A stretch of 55,000 nt of DNA, taken from positions 634,752 through 689,751 of the forward strand of contig CAJNDS010001280.1 in assembly GCA_905221605.1 (NCBI GenBank). Reading direction: 5' to 3'. A program made the position numbers and the translations under genes. This DNA is from Symbiodinium natans (lineage: Eukaryota > Sar > Dinophyceae > Suessiales > Symbiodiniaceae). The notes beneath the pieces were generated by a model, which made no database searches, had not been told where the DNA came from, and saw only the letters and a program-made list of their open reading frames with translations. Positions 23,801-30,605 of this stretch are shown here, in pieces (within the stretch, counting starts at the first letter, position 1; each line of letters opens with the position of its first letter).

Positions 23801-25524
23801 TCAAGCCTTCCCGGACAGCTAAACCTTAAATCCTAAATCCTAAACCTTAAACCCTGAACCCTGAACCCTAAACCCTAAACCGTATCATCAGAACACCAGA
23901 CCTGCTGCCATGCCATCTCCTTACACCCAGTCGCAAGAGAGCCCCTGAACCCCAAACCCTACTAAAACCTGCTCAGGGTAGGGTTTAGGGTTTAAAGCCC
24001 GAATCTAAGGTTGGAACCATGAGCCCTTGGTATGGTCCCATACCCTGCTTCTAGGGATCCGAAGTATGGGCCTCATTGTGCATAGTGTATAAGGGTTATA
24101 TAACAAGGGACCCAAATGAAGGGCCCATACTTAGGCCTTAGACAAGTCCCTAAACACAATTCAGTGTCCTGAGCTGCTGTCGCATTCTTCAGGGACCCTG
24201 GGGATAATCCCCACACCCTAAACCGTAAACCCCAAGAACCCCTTGTCCCAAATCGCCTTTTCAATCTTTCCAGGGTATCTGCTTCCATGTTCATGGGTAG
24301 ATACCAGTCGGGCTATATATCACTGATCCTCCAAGTATATAGGCAGAGGAACCTAACTAACTGTAGTTGAGGGCTTGTAACCCAAGGAAGAAGACCTGTC
24401 ACTCAAATTGGGGCCCCTATAAACCTACTTGGGAACCTCTAACCCTAAACCCTCAATCCTCAACCCTAGACCCTAAACCCTAAACCCGAAACCCGAAACC
24501 CTAAACCCTAAACCCTAAACCCTAAACCCTAAACCCTAAACCCTAAACCCTAAACCCTAAACCCTAAACCCTAAACCCTAAACCCTAAACCCTAAACCCT
24601 AAACCCTAAACCCTAAACCCTAAACCCTAAACCCTAAACCCTAAACCCTAAACCCTAACCCTAAACCCTAAACCCTAAACCCCCCATGGCAGCCGTGGGC
24701 ACCGCGTGAGTCGAGGCATCTCCTGCAGCAGGTGCTGAAGAGCAACGCCGAAGACGCCTCCCATGCCAAGGCAGCAGTCTCCGAACCCTAAACCCTAAAC
24801 CCTAAACCCTAAACCCTAAACCCTAAACCCTAAACCCTAAACCCTAAGCCCTAAACCCTAAATCCAAACTCCCGAAGCCCCTTCTGGAAGCTGACCTGAC
24901 AGGGTTTCGGGTGTTTCTGCTTGGCAGAGGGAGGGCCAAACAGCCCACTAAACCCTAAAGCCTATATAAATCTTCAACCCTAAGCCCTACGGCCCTAAGT
25001 AAGCCCTAATCCCTGAAGCCTAAACAGAAGTAGCGTGACTGCTCGTTGTTCATCATAGCGCCGCCCTCAGAATGTAGCGGTGCACAGCTGGGTGGGTTTA
25101 CAAGTCCTAGAGGCGCCATTTGTCGTACAGTTATAGAAGCAGGTAGGAAAGCCCTATTCAATCCCTTCCCCCCAATACTAAAACCCCCCTCTAATTTCAA
25201 ATATTGTTTTTCCGGGACCCTGCCGGCGCCCAGCCCAATACTAAACCTGTTTGAGGATTTGGGGGGGGAGGGGTTGGAGCTCCCCTATCTCAACCCGCCC
25301 AACCTCGCTCCCCAACACCCCCCAATCCCGAAAGCACTCCTACGGCACCCTAAACCCTAAACCCTAAACCCCAAACCCCAAACCCCAAACCCCAAACCCT
25401 AAACCCTGCGTGAAGCCATAATCCTGCCGCCCTGCCAATCGCAGGTCATCGTGTTTTGCCAGTCGGTCAATACGGCCCACCGGCTGACGCGGCTCCTTCA
25501 GATTCTTTGGGCCCTGCGCGGGGA
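4382..25524 (+). CDS. DDX51: DDX51/Dbp6-type DEAD-box RNA helicase, fragmented gene model (N-terminal part to motif IV)
   Basis: Hand-assembled from short plus-strand exons listed separately. The joined frame carries a Q-like region (IQAAVIP), motif I (SAPTGQGKT), Ia (LPTRDLAMQ), Ib (CTPGRL), II (VVDEADRLL), the post-DEAD YHRWL stretch, motif III (LLFSATMT), a HWLRCPAATKPL segment and motif IV (VIVFCQSVNTAHRL). Order and spacing fit DEAD-box proteins; the phrases SAPTG.GKT, Y..WL after DEAD and QKLLFSAT point to the DDX51/Dbp6 branch, nucleolar RNA helicases acting in large ribosomal subunit assembly (family knowledge). Phases agree at most joins from 8201 to 18785. Gaps remain between 4650 and 8201 and between 18785 and 25445. 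Motifs V and VI were not found, so the C-terminal part is missing, unrecognised or lies in islands I could not read. Introns contain telomere-repeat arrays throughout. A non-functional copy cannot be excluded, but no exon has an internal stop in the chosen frame. Confidence 0.8.
4544..4650 (+). CDS. DDX51: Helicase gene, candidate pre-core exon (ERIQLPSTLQTFVQSQLLRVA)
   Basis: Acceptor ATGTAG|GGA and canonical donor AAAGG|GTATGT bracket 107 nt, open in the frame GPLERIQLPSTLQTF, then VQSQLLRVAIAKSTAEIKDKG. A leucine-rich L-P-x-L...L stretch at this position fits the helix ahead of the Q motif in DDX51 relatives. Join to the Q-motif exon is phase-compatible, but the usual aromatic residue of a Q motif is then absent, so an exon may be missing between. 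Confidence 0.45.
4651..8200. other. Intron-like stretch of the helicase model with telomere arrays
   Basis: Arrays at 5277-5320, 5533-5675 (degenerate), 5867-5985, 7264-7378, 7682-7760 (CCCTAAA) and 5752-5782, 6455-6510, 7473-7537, 7868-7911 (TTTAGGG). Exon-like islands in the CCCTAAA/TTTAGGG setting are 5686-5735 (LAVPLSKPMRKAGKK) and 7760-7868 (Gly/Ser/Lys-rich), neither with clear splice support. A G tract is at 5451-5469 and a C tract at 6247-6262. Confidence 0.45.
8201..8274 (+). CDS. DDX51: Helicase exon: Q-like region (IQAAVIPLLVESARAA)
   Basis: Acceptor CCCAAG|G; frame reads IQAAVIPLLVESARAACDYD then SAYC. IQAAVIP.L matches the VQAAVIP.LL signature before motif I in DDX51 proteins. 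A GC donor (TGCA|GCTCGG) leaves one base, exactly what the next exon (two leading bases) needs. CCCTAAA array upstream, TTTAGGG from about 8306. The exon end is repeated imperfectly at about 8345-8363 (TACTGCGGCTCGGCAAG). Confidence 0.7.
8421..8520 (+). repeat. Interstitial telomere array, TTTAGGG
   Basis: About fourteen nearly perfect units. Confidence 0.95.
8901..8946 (+). CDS. DDX51: Helicase exon: motif I, Walker A (CDVCVSAPTGQGKTQ)
   Basis: After acceptor AAGCAG|GT the frame reads CDVCVSAPTGQGKT. A-P-T-G-Q-G-K-T fits the AxxGxGKT ATP-binding motif of DEAD-box helicases, and D-x-C-V-S-A-P-T-G is close to DDX51. A GC donor (ACGCA|GCTTGG) gives the phase for the next, 31-nt exon. Unlike most exons here the array after it is CCCTAAA, not TTTAGGG. 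Confidence 0.8.
9210..9335 (+). repeat. Interstitial telomere array, TTTAGGG with a TTCAGGG block
   Basis: A run of five TTCAGGG units sits in the middle of perfect TTTAGGG units, so one variant has spread locally. Confidence 0.9.
9530..9700 (-). repeat. Interstitial telomere array, CCCTAAA
   Basis: Over twenty units, degenerate at the left, perfect at the right, ending 24 bases before the helicase micro-exon at 9724. Confidence 0.95.
9724..9754 (+). CDS. DDX51: Helicase micro-exon after motif I (LAYATPILEA)
   Basis: A 31-nt exon between acceptor GCTGAG|G and donor GAGGCT|GTACCC. Joined to the motif I exon it gives GKTQLAYATPILEA, the usual continuation (GKTLAYxLPIxxxL) of DEAD-box motif I, in phase on both sides. 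CCCTAAA array upstream, TTTAGGG downstream. Confidence 0.7.
10509..10607 (+). CDS. DDX51: Helicase exon: motif Ia (VVLLPTRDLAMQ)
   Basis: Acceptor ACCGCAG|CTC; frame LQALLTRLTPRARAVVLLP then TRDLAMQAEELHRG. PTRDLAMQ is a textbook motif Ia (PTRELxxQ). Phase 0 on both sides; a plausible GT donor is GGGGG|GTGGGA. CCCTAAA upstream, TTTAGGG starting about 8 bases after the proposed exon end. Confidence 0.85.
10767..10870 (-). repeat. Interstitial telomere array, CCCTAAA
   Basis: About fourteen perfect units ahead of the exon at 10929. Confidence 0.95.
10929..10986 (+). CDS. DDX51: Helicase exon between motifs Ia and Ib (VCRVFDALIRG)
   Basis: Acceptor GGCAG|GTG; frame VCRVFDALIRGLRRGRGAP. V..VFxAL after motif Ia matches DEAD-box proteins. 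A GC donor (CCCA|GCTCCA) leaves one base, in phase with the exon at 12323. GC-rich, unlike the surrounding repeats. Confidence 0.65.
11118..11522 (-). CDS. Unrecognised 134-codon ORF nested antisense in a helicase intron
   Basis: The region 11040-11650 has no telomere repeat and holds one long minus-strand frame. The start region MDLMASSLAILLAATLLGKR resembles a short hydrophobic leader (residues 10-28), followed by VYIKVGDKLISIDNG and a Cys-rich stretch (CKKASKCACGNTC, near residues 55-67). I recognise no family. A plus-strand frame of 102 codons overlaps it, so the coding strand is uncertain. It could be a retrocopy, part of a transposable element or chance. Confidence 0.25.
   Translation of the reverse strand: MSSIVDWVEMDLMASSLAILLAATLLGKRVYIKVGDKLISIDNGRYVGSTNSRSCKKASKCACGNTCVNLPEVLSWLASEHLVDSSNNSQWPQEREISRPHEVEHIDVRINLIALGFFPPSYLLIPKNKNVLPY
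11940..12308 (-). repeat. Long interstitial telomere array, CCCTAAA
   Basis: About 370 bp. Degenerate units with CCCTAAAA length variants at the left become perfect CCCTAAA from about 12118; it ends 15 bases before the exon at 12323. Preceded by a C tract at 11800-11830 and CCCCCAAA/CCCAAGC repeats at 11831-11940. Confidence 0.95.
12323..12366 (+). CDS. DDX51: Helicase exon (YNVAPLRLQSLGMK)
   Basis: Acceptor GCCCAG|GC; frame YNVAPLRLQSLGMK to a GC donor (ATGAAG|GCCGGG). The PLR...L.G.K pattern, followed by the next exon's AMAHEQQQL, mirrors the region between Ia and Ib in DDX51. It lies exactly between the longest CCCTAAA array of the window (ends 12308) and a TTTAGGG array (from 12381). Confidence 0.6.
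12381..12830 (+). repeat. Telomere-type array switching from TTTAGGG to TTTAGGC
   Basis: 12381-12530 is TTTAGGG with TTCAGGG variants; from 12541 to about 12765 the unit is almost uniformly TTTAGGC (about thirty copies, some TTCAGGC and TTTCGGC); TTTAGGG returns to 12830. Confidence 0.9.
13181..13287 (-). pseudogene. Exon-like island on the minus strand (VHKDKSQMGRKRSRYFYSFC)
   Basis: On the minus strand, acceptor CATGCAG|GTG opens 35 codons reading VLRVHKDKSQMGRKRSRYFY, then SFCSIEVPSAYNYRKG, with low-complexity bias absent. It looks like real protein but lies inside a helicase intron, opposite strand, and between TTTAGGG (left) and CCCTAAA (right), the reverse of the usual exon setting. 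Likely an exon fragment carried in by an insertion. No family recognised. Confidence 0.3.
13661..13698 (+). CDS. DDX51: Helicase micro-exon (AMAHEQQQLSTGP)
   Basis: Acceptor GGCGGAG|GCT; 38 nt reading AMAHEQQQLSTG plus two bases to a GC donor (GGGCC|GCTTTT). The joined text LGMKAMAHEQQQLSTGP is close to the G.K.....EQ..L pattern ahead of motif Ib. Phase 0 in, phase 2 out, as the neighbours require. An in-frame ATG (ACAATGGCG) just before could suggest a start instead. Confidence 0.5.
13700..14930. other. Helicase intron interior without recognisable gene
   Basis: Short arrays of both orientations, a G tract at 14120-14144, and unique AT/GC-mixed sequence at 14470-14930. The frames 13974-14373 and 14469-14738 include repeat-derived residues and show no domain. 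Confidence 0.45.
14935..15275 (-). repeat. Interstitial telomere array, CCCTAAA, graded
   Basis: Decayed and length-variant units at the left, perfect units from about 15190, ending 17 bases before the motif Ib exon. Confidence 0.9.
15293..15364 (+). CDS. DDX51: Helicase exon: motif Ib (PDVVVCTPGRLVEHF)
   Basis: Acceptor GCCCAG|A; frame PAPDVVVCTPGRLVEHF then TSRGQP. TPGRL is motif Ib and the preceding D-V-V-V-C is typical. The end is either a GT donor contributed by the telomere repeat (CGGG|GTTTAG) or a GC donor six bases earlier; both leave phase 2. CCCTAAA upstream, TTTAGGG directly downstream. Confidence 0.85.
16479..16602. mobile_element. MITE-like element E, copy 1 (ends TATGAAGTAGGG / CCCTGCTTCACATA)
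   Basis: About 124 bp, near-inverted ends (TATATGAAGTAGGGTTTATA and ATATACCCTGCTTCACATA), internal direct repeat of TTGGTGAGTGTATA. Second copy at 26479-26605. It appears inserted within a member of another family (GTCCCTTA... GAAGCATGGGCCC, 16412-16478 and following). Confidence 0.65.
16958..16981 (+). CDS. DDX51: Possible 24-nt helicase micro-exon (QLKRLWA)
   Basis: Acceptor TTTTCAG|C and GC donor (GCCTG|GCGGCT) enclose 24 nt in phase 2/2. Joined to the motif II exon it reads QLKRLWAWFVVDEADRLL, like the L..LRWLVVDEADRLL seen in DEAD-box proteins. The neighbours also join without it, so this is tentative. Confidence 0.35.
17133..17168 (+). CDS. DDX51: Helicase exon: motif II, DEAD box (FVVDEADRLLS)
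   Basis: Acceptor CATCCAG|G; frame FVVDEADRLLSQ. VVDEADRLL is motif II (Walker B). The best phase-compatible exit is a GA donor (TCGCA|GAGTCT), giving DEADRLLSQSYHRWLEA with the next exon; an exit further downstream is possible because the frame stays open. Confidence 0.85.
17694..17779 (+). repeat. Interstitial telomere array, TTTAGGG
   Basis: Twelve near-perfect units. Just upstream, 17470-17545 is an ATT/ATTATG-rich microsatellite. Confidence 0.95.
18156..18222 (+). CDS. DDX51: Helicase exon after DEAD box (SYHRWLEARDASFEAKV)
   Basis: Acceptor CCCAAG|G; frame SYHRWLEARDASFEAKVNSS. Y-x-x-W-L a few residues after DEADR is a DDX51-branch feature. The exon runs into the repeat, and the donor (CAGG|GTTTAG) is the telomere repeat itself. 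CCCTAAA upstream, TTTAGGG downstream. Confidence 0.6.
18223..18310 (+). other. Apparent 88-bp intron made only of telomere-like repeat
   Basis: Begins GTTTAGGATTTAGGG and ends GGGTTCAG. It lies between two helicase exons whose phases agree (0/0). Every part is TTTAGGG, TTTAGGA, TTTCGGG or close variants. If correct, donor, body and acceptor are all repeat-derived. The acceptor choice is the weak point. Confidence 0.45.
18311..18405 (+). CDS. DDX51: Helicase exon before motif III (FREVFDRTTTLPP...RPRPQKL)
   Basis: Frame GFGFGFREVFDRTTTLPPAS then SGMPPRPRPQKL, ending at a GC donor (AAGCT|GCGGCC) in phase 2. With the next exon this gives PQKLLFSATMT, nearly the DDX51 consensus. The start is less sure: acceptor GGTTCAG|GGG is in phase with the previous exon; CGCGAG|GTC is another choice. 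The first residues derive from repeat-like sequence. Confidence 0.7.
18717..18785 (+). CDS. DDX51: Helicase exon: motif III (LFSATMTWDPRKLAALKLL)
   Basis: Acceptor TCCCAG|G; frame LFSATMTWDPRKLAALKLLR then PG. S-A-T is motif III, and T-x-x-P-x-K-L-x-x-L-x-L is the family continuation. The donor (GGGAG|GTTTAG) is the first base pair run of a TTTAGGG array. CCCTAAA array upstream. Confidence 0.85.
19237..19490. mobile_element. MITE-like element A (TACTTGGAGGTTCATGGTAC ends), with internal insertion
   Basis: Left end TACTTGGAGGTTCATGGTAC, right end GGTACCATGAACCTCCGAGT, inverted. Body carries GTTATAAGT/ACTTATAAC-type pairs of the family. About 110 bp of extra sequence lies in the right half, relative to the 134-bp copy at 30190. 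Confidence 0.75.
21700..22262 (+). repeat. Shuffled tandem duplication, units of about 60-100 bp
   Basis: Blocks such as GGGGACGGTCTG..CC.AA.GGCCCTCTCAT, CAAGGTCCCTTGAAAGGCAACTCCCTTGGAAAA, TACAGGTGAAGGACCGGGGTCGTGAG and TTCAGGGCGTGACTAGGTC recur two to four times in changing order. The overlapping ORFs on both strands come from this repetition. Weakly similar sequence is at 27850-27900. Confidence 0.7.
22405..22592 (+). repeat. GGCCAGGGCCAG minisatellite
   Basis: Hexamer-based GGCCAG/GGGCCA repeats with AGGCAG variants; explains the Arg/Ala/Gly- and Pro-rich frames on both strands. Confidence 0.85.
22864..22923 (+). CDS. DDX51: Helicase exon between motifs III and IV (HWLRCPAATKPLAVLL)
   Basis: Frame reads QHWLRCPAATKPLAVLLPG. 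DDX51 proteins carry a H-Y/W-x-x-C...KPL.VL segment between motifs III and IV. Acceptor either ACCCAG|GA or GACAG|CAC. The 3' boundary is unclear (GAC or GTC donor near 22921-22924). Phase does not fit the exon at 18785, so at least one exon between is missing. Confidence 0.55.
24440..24682 (-). repeat. Interstitial telomere array, CCCTAAA
   Basis: About 34 units, degenerate at the left and almost perfect from about 24490. Followed by a GC-rich island (24684-24780) with an open frame VLKSNAEDASHAKAAVSE after CAGCAG, possibly an exon but without a family. Confidence 0.95.
25445..25524 (+). CDS. DDX51: Helicase exon: motif IV (VIVFCQSVNTAHRLTRLLQI)
   Basis: Acceptor ATCGCAG|GTC; frame VIVFCQSVNTAHRLTRLLQI then LWALRGEYSRP. 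Motif IV (VIVFxxS...A..L..LL) is clear; the following E-Y-S-R resembles the E-F/Y-S-S position of DDX51. Donor uncertain: GA at 25501 (CTTCA|GATTCT) or GT at 25525. CCCTAAA upstream, TTTAGGG about 40 bases downstream. Confidence 0.8.
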
Positions 25525-26189
25525 GTATTCAAGGCCAGATAGGGCGACAATCATTTGGGGGTTACGTAGGGTTTAGGGCTTGGGGGTTAGAGTTCAGGGT
25601 TTGGCTACGGTTTGGGAAGGATGTTCAAAGTTAAGTTGAGTTACCATCAGATTGAGACATGGTAGGCAACACAGGTTTGCTCGTCATGGCAACTTAACGC
25701 AACTTAAGTTAAAGTTCCTTGACAGCTGGGGGTTAGGGCTTAGGATTCCATGGAGCCTCTGCACCCTAAAGACGTATGGCTTCAGATGTCTAGAGCATCC
25801 CGAGAGTTTGGGTAGGTTAAGGTAGGAACTGTGCCATACACCCTAAACCCTCAACCCTAAACCCCAAACCCTAAACCCTAAACCCTAAACCCTAAACCCC
25901 AAACCCCTAACCCTAAACCGTAAACCCTAAAGGGTACAAGGGTGTAAGGTCCTCCTCCACCACCCAAACTAACCCCAAGTAACCCCAACGCTTGGGCTAT
26001 GAGAACTGTGGGGCTTTTAGGGTTGCCCCCCACCCAACCAACTAGTGATTCAGGATTTTAGCTTTGGTGGTGAGGGTTTAGGGTTTAGGGTTTAGGGTTT
26101 ATAGTGTTTAGGGTTTAGTGTTTCCTGGACCCACAGCGCTAGACCCTGTAAACCCTCAGCCGAAAACTCGCGGGGATATGGACTGCCTG

Positions 26190-26290
26190 TGCAGCCACGG
26201 GTTCACCGGGTGTGTGCGATCAGTCTCTTACCTCCGGCTTTTCCATGATGAGTGCACCCAGCCATCTCCACCACGAGTCTCAGCAGCACC
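26190..26290 (+). pseudogene. Diverged copy of the 44.85-kb exon-like island
   Basis: Shares GTGCAGCCACGGGTTCACCGG at its left and GCCATCTCCACCACGAG at its right with 44849-44908, with about 25 extra bases between. Reading frame differs from the 44.85-kb copy. Probably a decayed exon or a dispersed repeat. Confidence 0.35.
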
Positions 26291-26478
26291 AGCAGGAGGG
26301 TTTAGGGTTTAGGGTTTAGGGTTTAGGGTTTAGGGTTTAGGGTTTAGGGTTTAGGGTTTAGGGTTTAGGGTTTAGGGTTTAGGGGGAAGTCATTCTAGCA
26401 AGGTTAGAGGGGACTCTAAGGGAAGACTGTTCGCAATTCTTCCGACCCCCTCTAGTCCGCGCCCAAGGCCCGAAACTC

Positions 26479-26605
26479 CATATGAAGTAGGATTTATATT
26501 GCTGTTATTGGTGAGTGTATATAGGGTTCCTTTTTTAATACTGGTGAGTGTATATATGGGGTGTCCTTTTGGGGGTACAAGAAATATATACCCTACTTCA
26601 TATCC
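26479..26605. mobile_element. MITE-like element E, copy 2
   Basis: Matches 16479-16602 closely, with terminal TATGAAGTAGG and CCTACTTCATA inverted. Different flanks in the two places support mobility of a non-coding element. Confidence 0.65.
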
Positions 26606-26749
26606 CAAACCCCAAGCTCCAAGCTTCACAGGGGCACAGGGTGCAGCAGCCCTTCTCATATGGGGGGGTACCTTCTTGAGGTCCTTCTTATATGGGAATC
26701 CTACTATTTGGCTGTCTATATTAGGGGCCCCTTTATTTTCGCCTACTCC

Positions 26750-26867
26750 CACTTGGAGGTTAAGGGTACTTGATACCCCCATTGTAACCCTATTCAGGCA
26801 CTTAAGGAGCTTATAAGTGGGTTATAATAAGTACAGATAGAATTGGGCTATAAGTACCCTGAACCGC
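26750..26867. mobile_element. MITE-like element A copy
   Basis: ACTTGGAGGTTAAGGGTACT at the left pairs with AGTACCCTGAACCGCCACTT at the right; inner arms include ACTTATA/TATAAGT. Confidence 0.65.
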
Positions 26868-26936
26868 CACTTGGAGATGCGCAGAGCTTGGGCATGGAGT
26901 TAGGGTTTAGGGTTTAGGGTTTAGGGTTAGGGTTAC

Positions 26937-27053
26937 CCAACTATAATTGTACTTCTAACCCACTTATAAACCCCTCAATGACCCTAATATGGTTTCTAGT
27001 GGGTGATAAGTGCAGTTTTCATTGGGTTATTAAGTACCATGAACCTCCAAGTG
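26937..27053. mobile_element. MITE-like element A copy, left end truncated
   Basis: Right end TTAAGTACCATGAACCTCCAAG intact; the left end is lost next to a TTTAGGG array. Lies 70 bp after another copy. Confidence 0.6.
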
Positions 27054-27309
27054 GGCATGGAGGATGGCCTTCACTCAGAACAACTGCCTACGCAGACCAC
27101 CATAGTCACCAGAGTGTCGGGTTTATGTTCTTGGTAGCCCCGTGGGACCCTCTTCCCATCTTATGAAGGTAGCCAACCCCCAAAAAGGAGTACACTTATT
27201 GTGATATGGTTACTGGGCTACCATTTTTTATTCTACTTACCTCAGGGTGCTCTGCACCTTAATCTTTCAACCCAAAACTGCTTGGCTGTTTAACCTTAAC
27301 TCCTTAGTC

Positions 27310-27452
27310 TTTTGGGGCTCAACATTGAGTTCTCGTGACGCCAGTCCTTAATAGGGATTATATTGGGGGGTAACCCTAAACCCTAAACCCTAAACCGGGT
27401 ACAACAATCCCGATTTTCAGGACTGTTCGTCTAAGGGGGAGCATCCCAACTT
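27310..27452. mobile_element. MITE-like element B split by a telomere array
   Basis: The right half (CAGGACTGTTCGTCTAAGGGG then AGCATCCCAAC) and the core AGTCCTTAATAGGGATTATA match family B; 27372-27397 is CCCTAAA repeat placed at the centre. The left end is degenerate. Confidence 0.5.
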
Positions 27453-27498
27453 AATTACCTTACCGGGCTTCTCTTCACGAGGCCCATGTCGCCAAAGT

Positions 27499-27608
27499 TA
27501 GGGTTTAGGGTTTAGGGTTTAGGGTTTAGGGTTTAGGGTTTAGGGTTTAGGGTTTAGGGTTTAGGGTTTAGGGTTTAGGGTTTAGGGTTTAGGGTTTAGG
27601 GTTTAGGG
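27499..27608 (+). repeat. Interstitial telomere array, TTTAGGG
   Basis: About sixteen perfect units. Confidence 0.95.
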
Positions 27609-28476
27609 TGCCAAGAAGCCTGAAAAAACAACTCTTAAGCCCCAAAAACCCGAAAAGCCCCTCAAGTCTCGGACGTCGCCCAGGTGAGAGTGGGCATTCG
27701 GGTGTTAGAAGTGGGAGCTTGGCCGCGCCTAAGCTTGAGGTTTGGGGTTCAGGGTTTGGGGTTTAGGGTTTAGGGTTGGGGGTTTAGGGTTAGTTCTGGG
27801 GGTAGGGTTTATGGTTTGGGTTCTAAGGGTTGGTGAGGTCATTAAGGGTTCATGACCGGGGAAAGTTCGGGGACAAGTTGCGAAGATTTTCGACGAGTTT
27901 CAAGGAGGTAAACTTGAAGTCAAGTGAAGTAAATCCACAAGAGGAGCCTTCCGGCTTTTTTTGTCTGGACCTGGAGGTGGCTTTTTTGTCTGGATCTGGA
28001 GGTGAGGTTTGGTCGATTGCAGAAGCTTAACTGTAGAATTGTTTCAAGTCACAGGGGATTCAGGGTTTAGGTTTTAGGATTTGGGGTTTAGCATTTAGGC
28101 GCTGCGTGCTTTGGATGGCGAACAGGGAGAGGGCTGGAGTTTAGGATCTCGGGTTAGAGAGGTCCTTACCTTGCCAAAAGTTGAACTTTAAATGTTTCGG
28201 GTTTCCTGATTTAGTAGGACTAATAATAGTATAACCTTTTTCCCCGTGGTTATTGGAGAAGTAAGAGTCACTTCGCCTTAACAAGTATAGGACGCTTTTG
28301 TCAGTTCAGGTCCGGGGTGCCCAACGCGAAATGCCGAAAAGGGCCAAAACAATTCCAAGTTTGGCGGTCCCTACACTGCAGACCTTGTTGGGTGTTAGGG
28401 CGTAGGGTTTGGTTTATAGGGTTTTGGGTCACTTCGCCTTCTCTCTCTCTCTCTCTCCTTAACATGGATTTTAGTA

Positions 28477-28633
28477 GTATAGGGTAGATGACCCCAATTT
28501 TAGGTTGTAGTAGTATAGGGTATATGACCCCAATCTCAGGTGATAGCAGTACCCTAAACCCTAAACCCTAAACCCTAAACCTTAAACGCTAAACCTTAAA
28601 CCCTAATAATGTATATGACCCCAATTTTAGGGT
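28477..28633 (+). repeat. Three-copy tandem repeat interrupted by telomere units
   Basis: Unit GTAGTATAGGGTA.ATGACCCCAAT.T.AGGT occurs twice; a third, truncated (ATGTATATGACCCCAATTTTAGG), follows CCCTAAA-type units at 28552-28609. Confidence 0.65.
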
Positions 28634-28710
28634 TCACGTGCTCCCCAAGCAACAATAAGCACATGCTTTCCTGCGGCTTGGCCCTGCTGGAAGGATTTGG
28701 CTCCGTGCCC

Positions 28711-28815
28711 CCTAAACCCTAAACCCTAAACCCTAAACCCTAAACCCTAAACCCTAAACCCTAAACCCTAAACCCTAAACCCTAAACCCTAAACCCTAAA
28801 CCCTAAACCCTAAAC
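28711..28815 (-). repeat. Interstitial telomere array, CCCTAAA
   Basis: Fifteen perfect units. Confidence 0.95.
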
Positions 28816-29448
28816 CGCGGAGTGCTTTGAGTGCTCTTCCTTAGCAGGACCGAATGGACCCGCAAAAAGGGTTTTAGGGTTCAGGGTAATAGGCATTATA
28901 GTACCCGCTCCTTTTATGCCTGTAGGGACTGTTGGTAGAATGGGGAACAGCCCACTTTATGGTTCATGAACCCCTACTAGGAACTATAGCCTAACCATAA
29001 TGCAGTAAGGGCACTCTTCTTGGGATTGCTTACTTTGTAAGGGAACCACGAAAAGGGACAAAGGGGCACCACTGGCTACCGAGCATTATTGTATACAATG
29101 CATGTGACATGACCCCCTGTTAGGGTTCATTTGGTCCCCAAAAAACTTGGAGGGTTCCGGACTGATCTTGAATGCTCTTGGAATGTCTTTAGACTCTTAG
29201 ACTAGTGTTGGACTATTGTCTTTTGCTCTTTTTTTTTTTTGGGGGGGGGGGGGGGGGGAGGTTGGGGTCATCTTGGAGTACTCGTGGAGTTTATGTAGTC
29301 ACAATTCAGAAGCTTTGGGGATAACATCTAATAGGGTTCTTTCGGGGTGAGGGGGGGCAGGCAGGGGGGGGGGGCATTGCGGTAGCAGGCGAAACCCGGA
29401 ACCCTAAACCCTAAGGGGCACCTCTGAACTCCCACACATGTGCCTGCC

Positions 29449-29600
29449 TACGTGGAGGTTCGTACTTAAGAACCCACTTATAACTGTACTTGTAACTCAA
29501 TTATAACCATATCAGAACACGTAGCGGGCTGAACAGTGGGTTCTAAGTGCAGCTATGATTGGGTTATTAGGTATTATTAGGTACCATGAACCGCCAAGTA
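29449..29600. mobile_element. MITE-like element A copy
   Basis: Left CGTGGAGGTTCGTACTTAAG, right GGTACCATGAACCGCCAAGTA, with inner inverted pairs. A GC-rich island (29605-29695) of unknown nature follows. Confidence 0.65.
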
Positions 29601-30189
29601 GGCGAGAGCGCGAGCGCCGCGCCTAGGCCGGCGCCACCGCGGAACCCCGTTCGCGTTGTGCGGCCGCAGCACTCGCGCGACGTTGGAACCCCCAAAGCAT
29701 TGGCACACTTGGGAAATTACACCCTAAACCCTAAACCCTAAGCTCTAAGCCCGAAACCCTAAAACCGGAACTCTAAACCCTTCCTGAGGTTGGATCAGAC
29801 AGCGTACCAGCATGAAGTGCGTGGACCACGTCCGCCAGCCCTGACCTCTCCTCCGGGGCTCTCTCCACCTTTGATGCCTTGGTTGATGCCTGGCTCCAAA
29901 AGGACCCCCTCCAACCTCAATTAAGCCCTATAGGGTTTAGGGTTTAGGCTTTAGGCTTTAGGCTTTAGGCTTCAGAGCTTAGGCGAAAAAACCCCTCTGC
30001 CCTACGCCCTCAGCCCTAATTAAACCCTAAATCCTCGAAAACGCTAAAACCTCATCCTTTCACATGTAAAGAGAGTCCGTACCCCAACACCCCAACGCCG
30101 AAACCCGAAACCCTACACTACAACACTGCCCGCGCTCCCGAATTGTTCCAGGGAAGACGTGAAGCGAAGTACGCCTGTGATCAAACCTC

Positions 30190-30323
30190 TACTTGGAGGT
30201 TCATGGTACTGATTAACTAATTATAACTGTACTTATACCCCACTTATAAGCCCCCTAAGTGCCCTAATATGGTTACAAGTACAGTTAGAAGTACAGTTAT
30301 AAATGGTTAATAAGTACCATGAA
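30190..30323. mobile_element. MITE-like element A, best-preserved copy
   Basis: 134 bp with perfect 20-base inverted ends (TACTTGGAGGTTCATGGTAC). Almost the whole body can fold. No coding capacity. Reference copy for the family in this window. Confidence 0.8.
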
Positions 30324-30605
30324 CCTCCAAGTACCCCTGTGCTTATGTGTGTGTGTGTGCTGCTTATCATCTGGGTTGGCCTCTAGCGATGTTTAAACAT
30401 TTTCTCTTTGTTGGGTTTCGGAGCATCATATCCCCAAACCCTAAACCCCAAACCCTAAACCCCAAACCCTAAACCCCAGACCCTAAACCCCAGACCCTAA
30501 ACCCCAGACCCTAAGCCGTTTTGCAGAGGGTTTTCCCGGGGCCAGCCGGATCCCTAGAATGCGGGCGGGGCACCCCTGTAAAGGGACCAACTTGACTCCG
30601 GTCAG

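Noticed and set aside
24684-24735. HRVSRGISCSR as helicase motif VI
   Set aside because: Lies before motif IV, lacks the HRxGRxxR pattern and is followed by a stop in that frame.
26872-26894. DAQSLGME as helicase motif V
   Set aside because: The Arg of the ARG(I/M)D core is absent and splice sites are not convincing.
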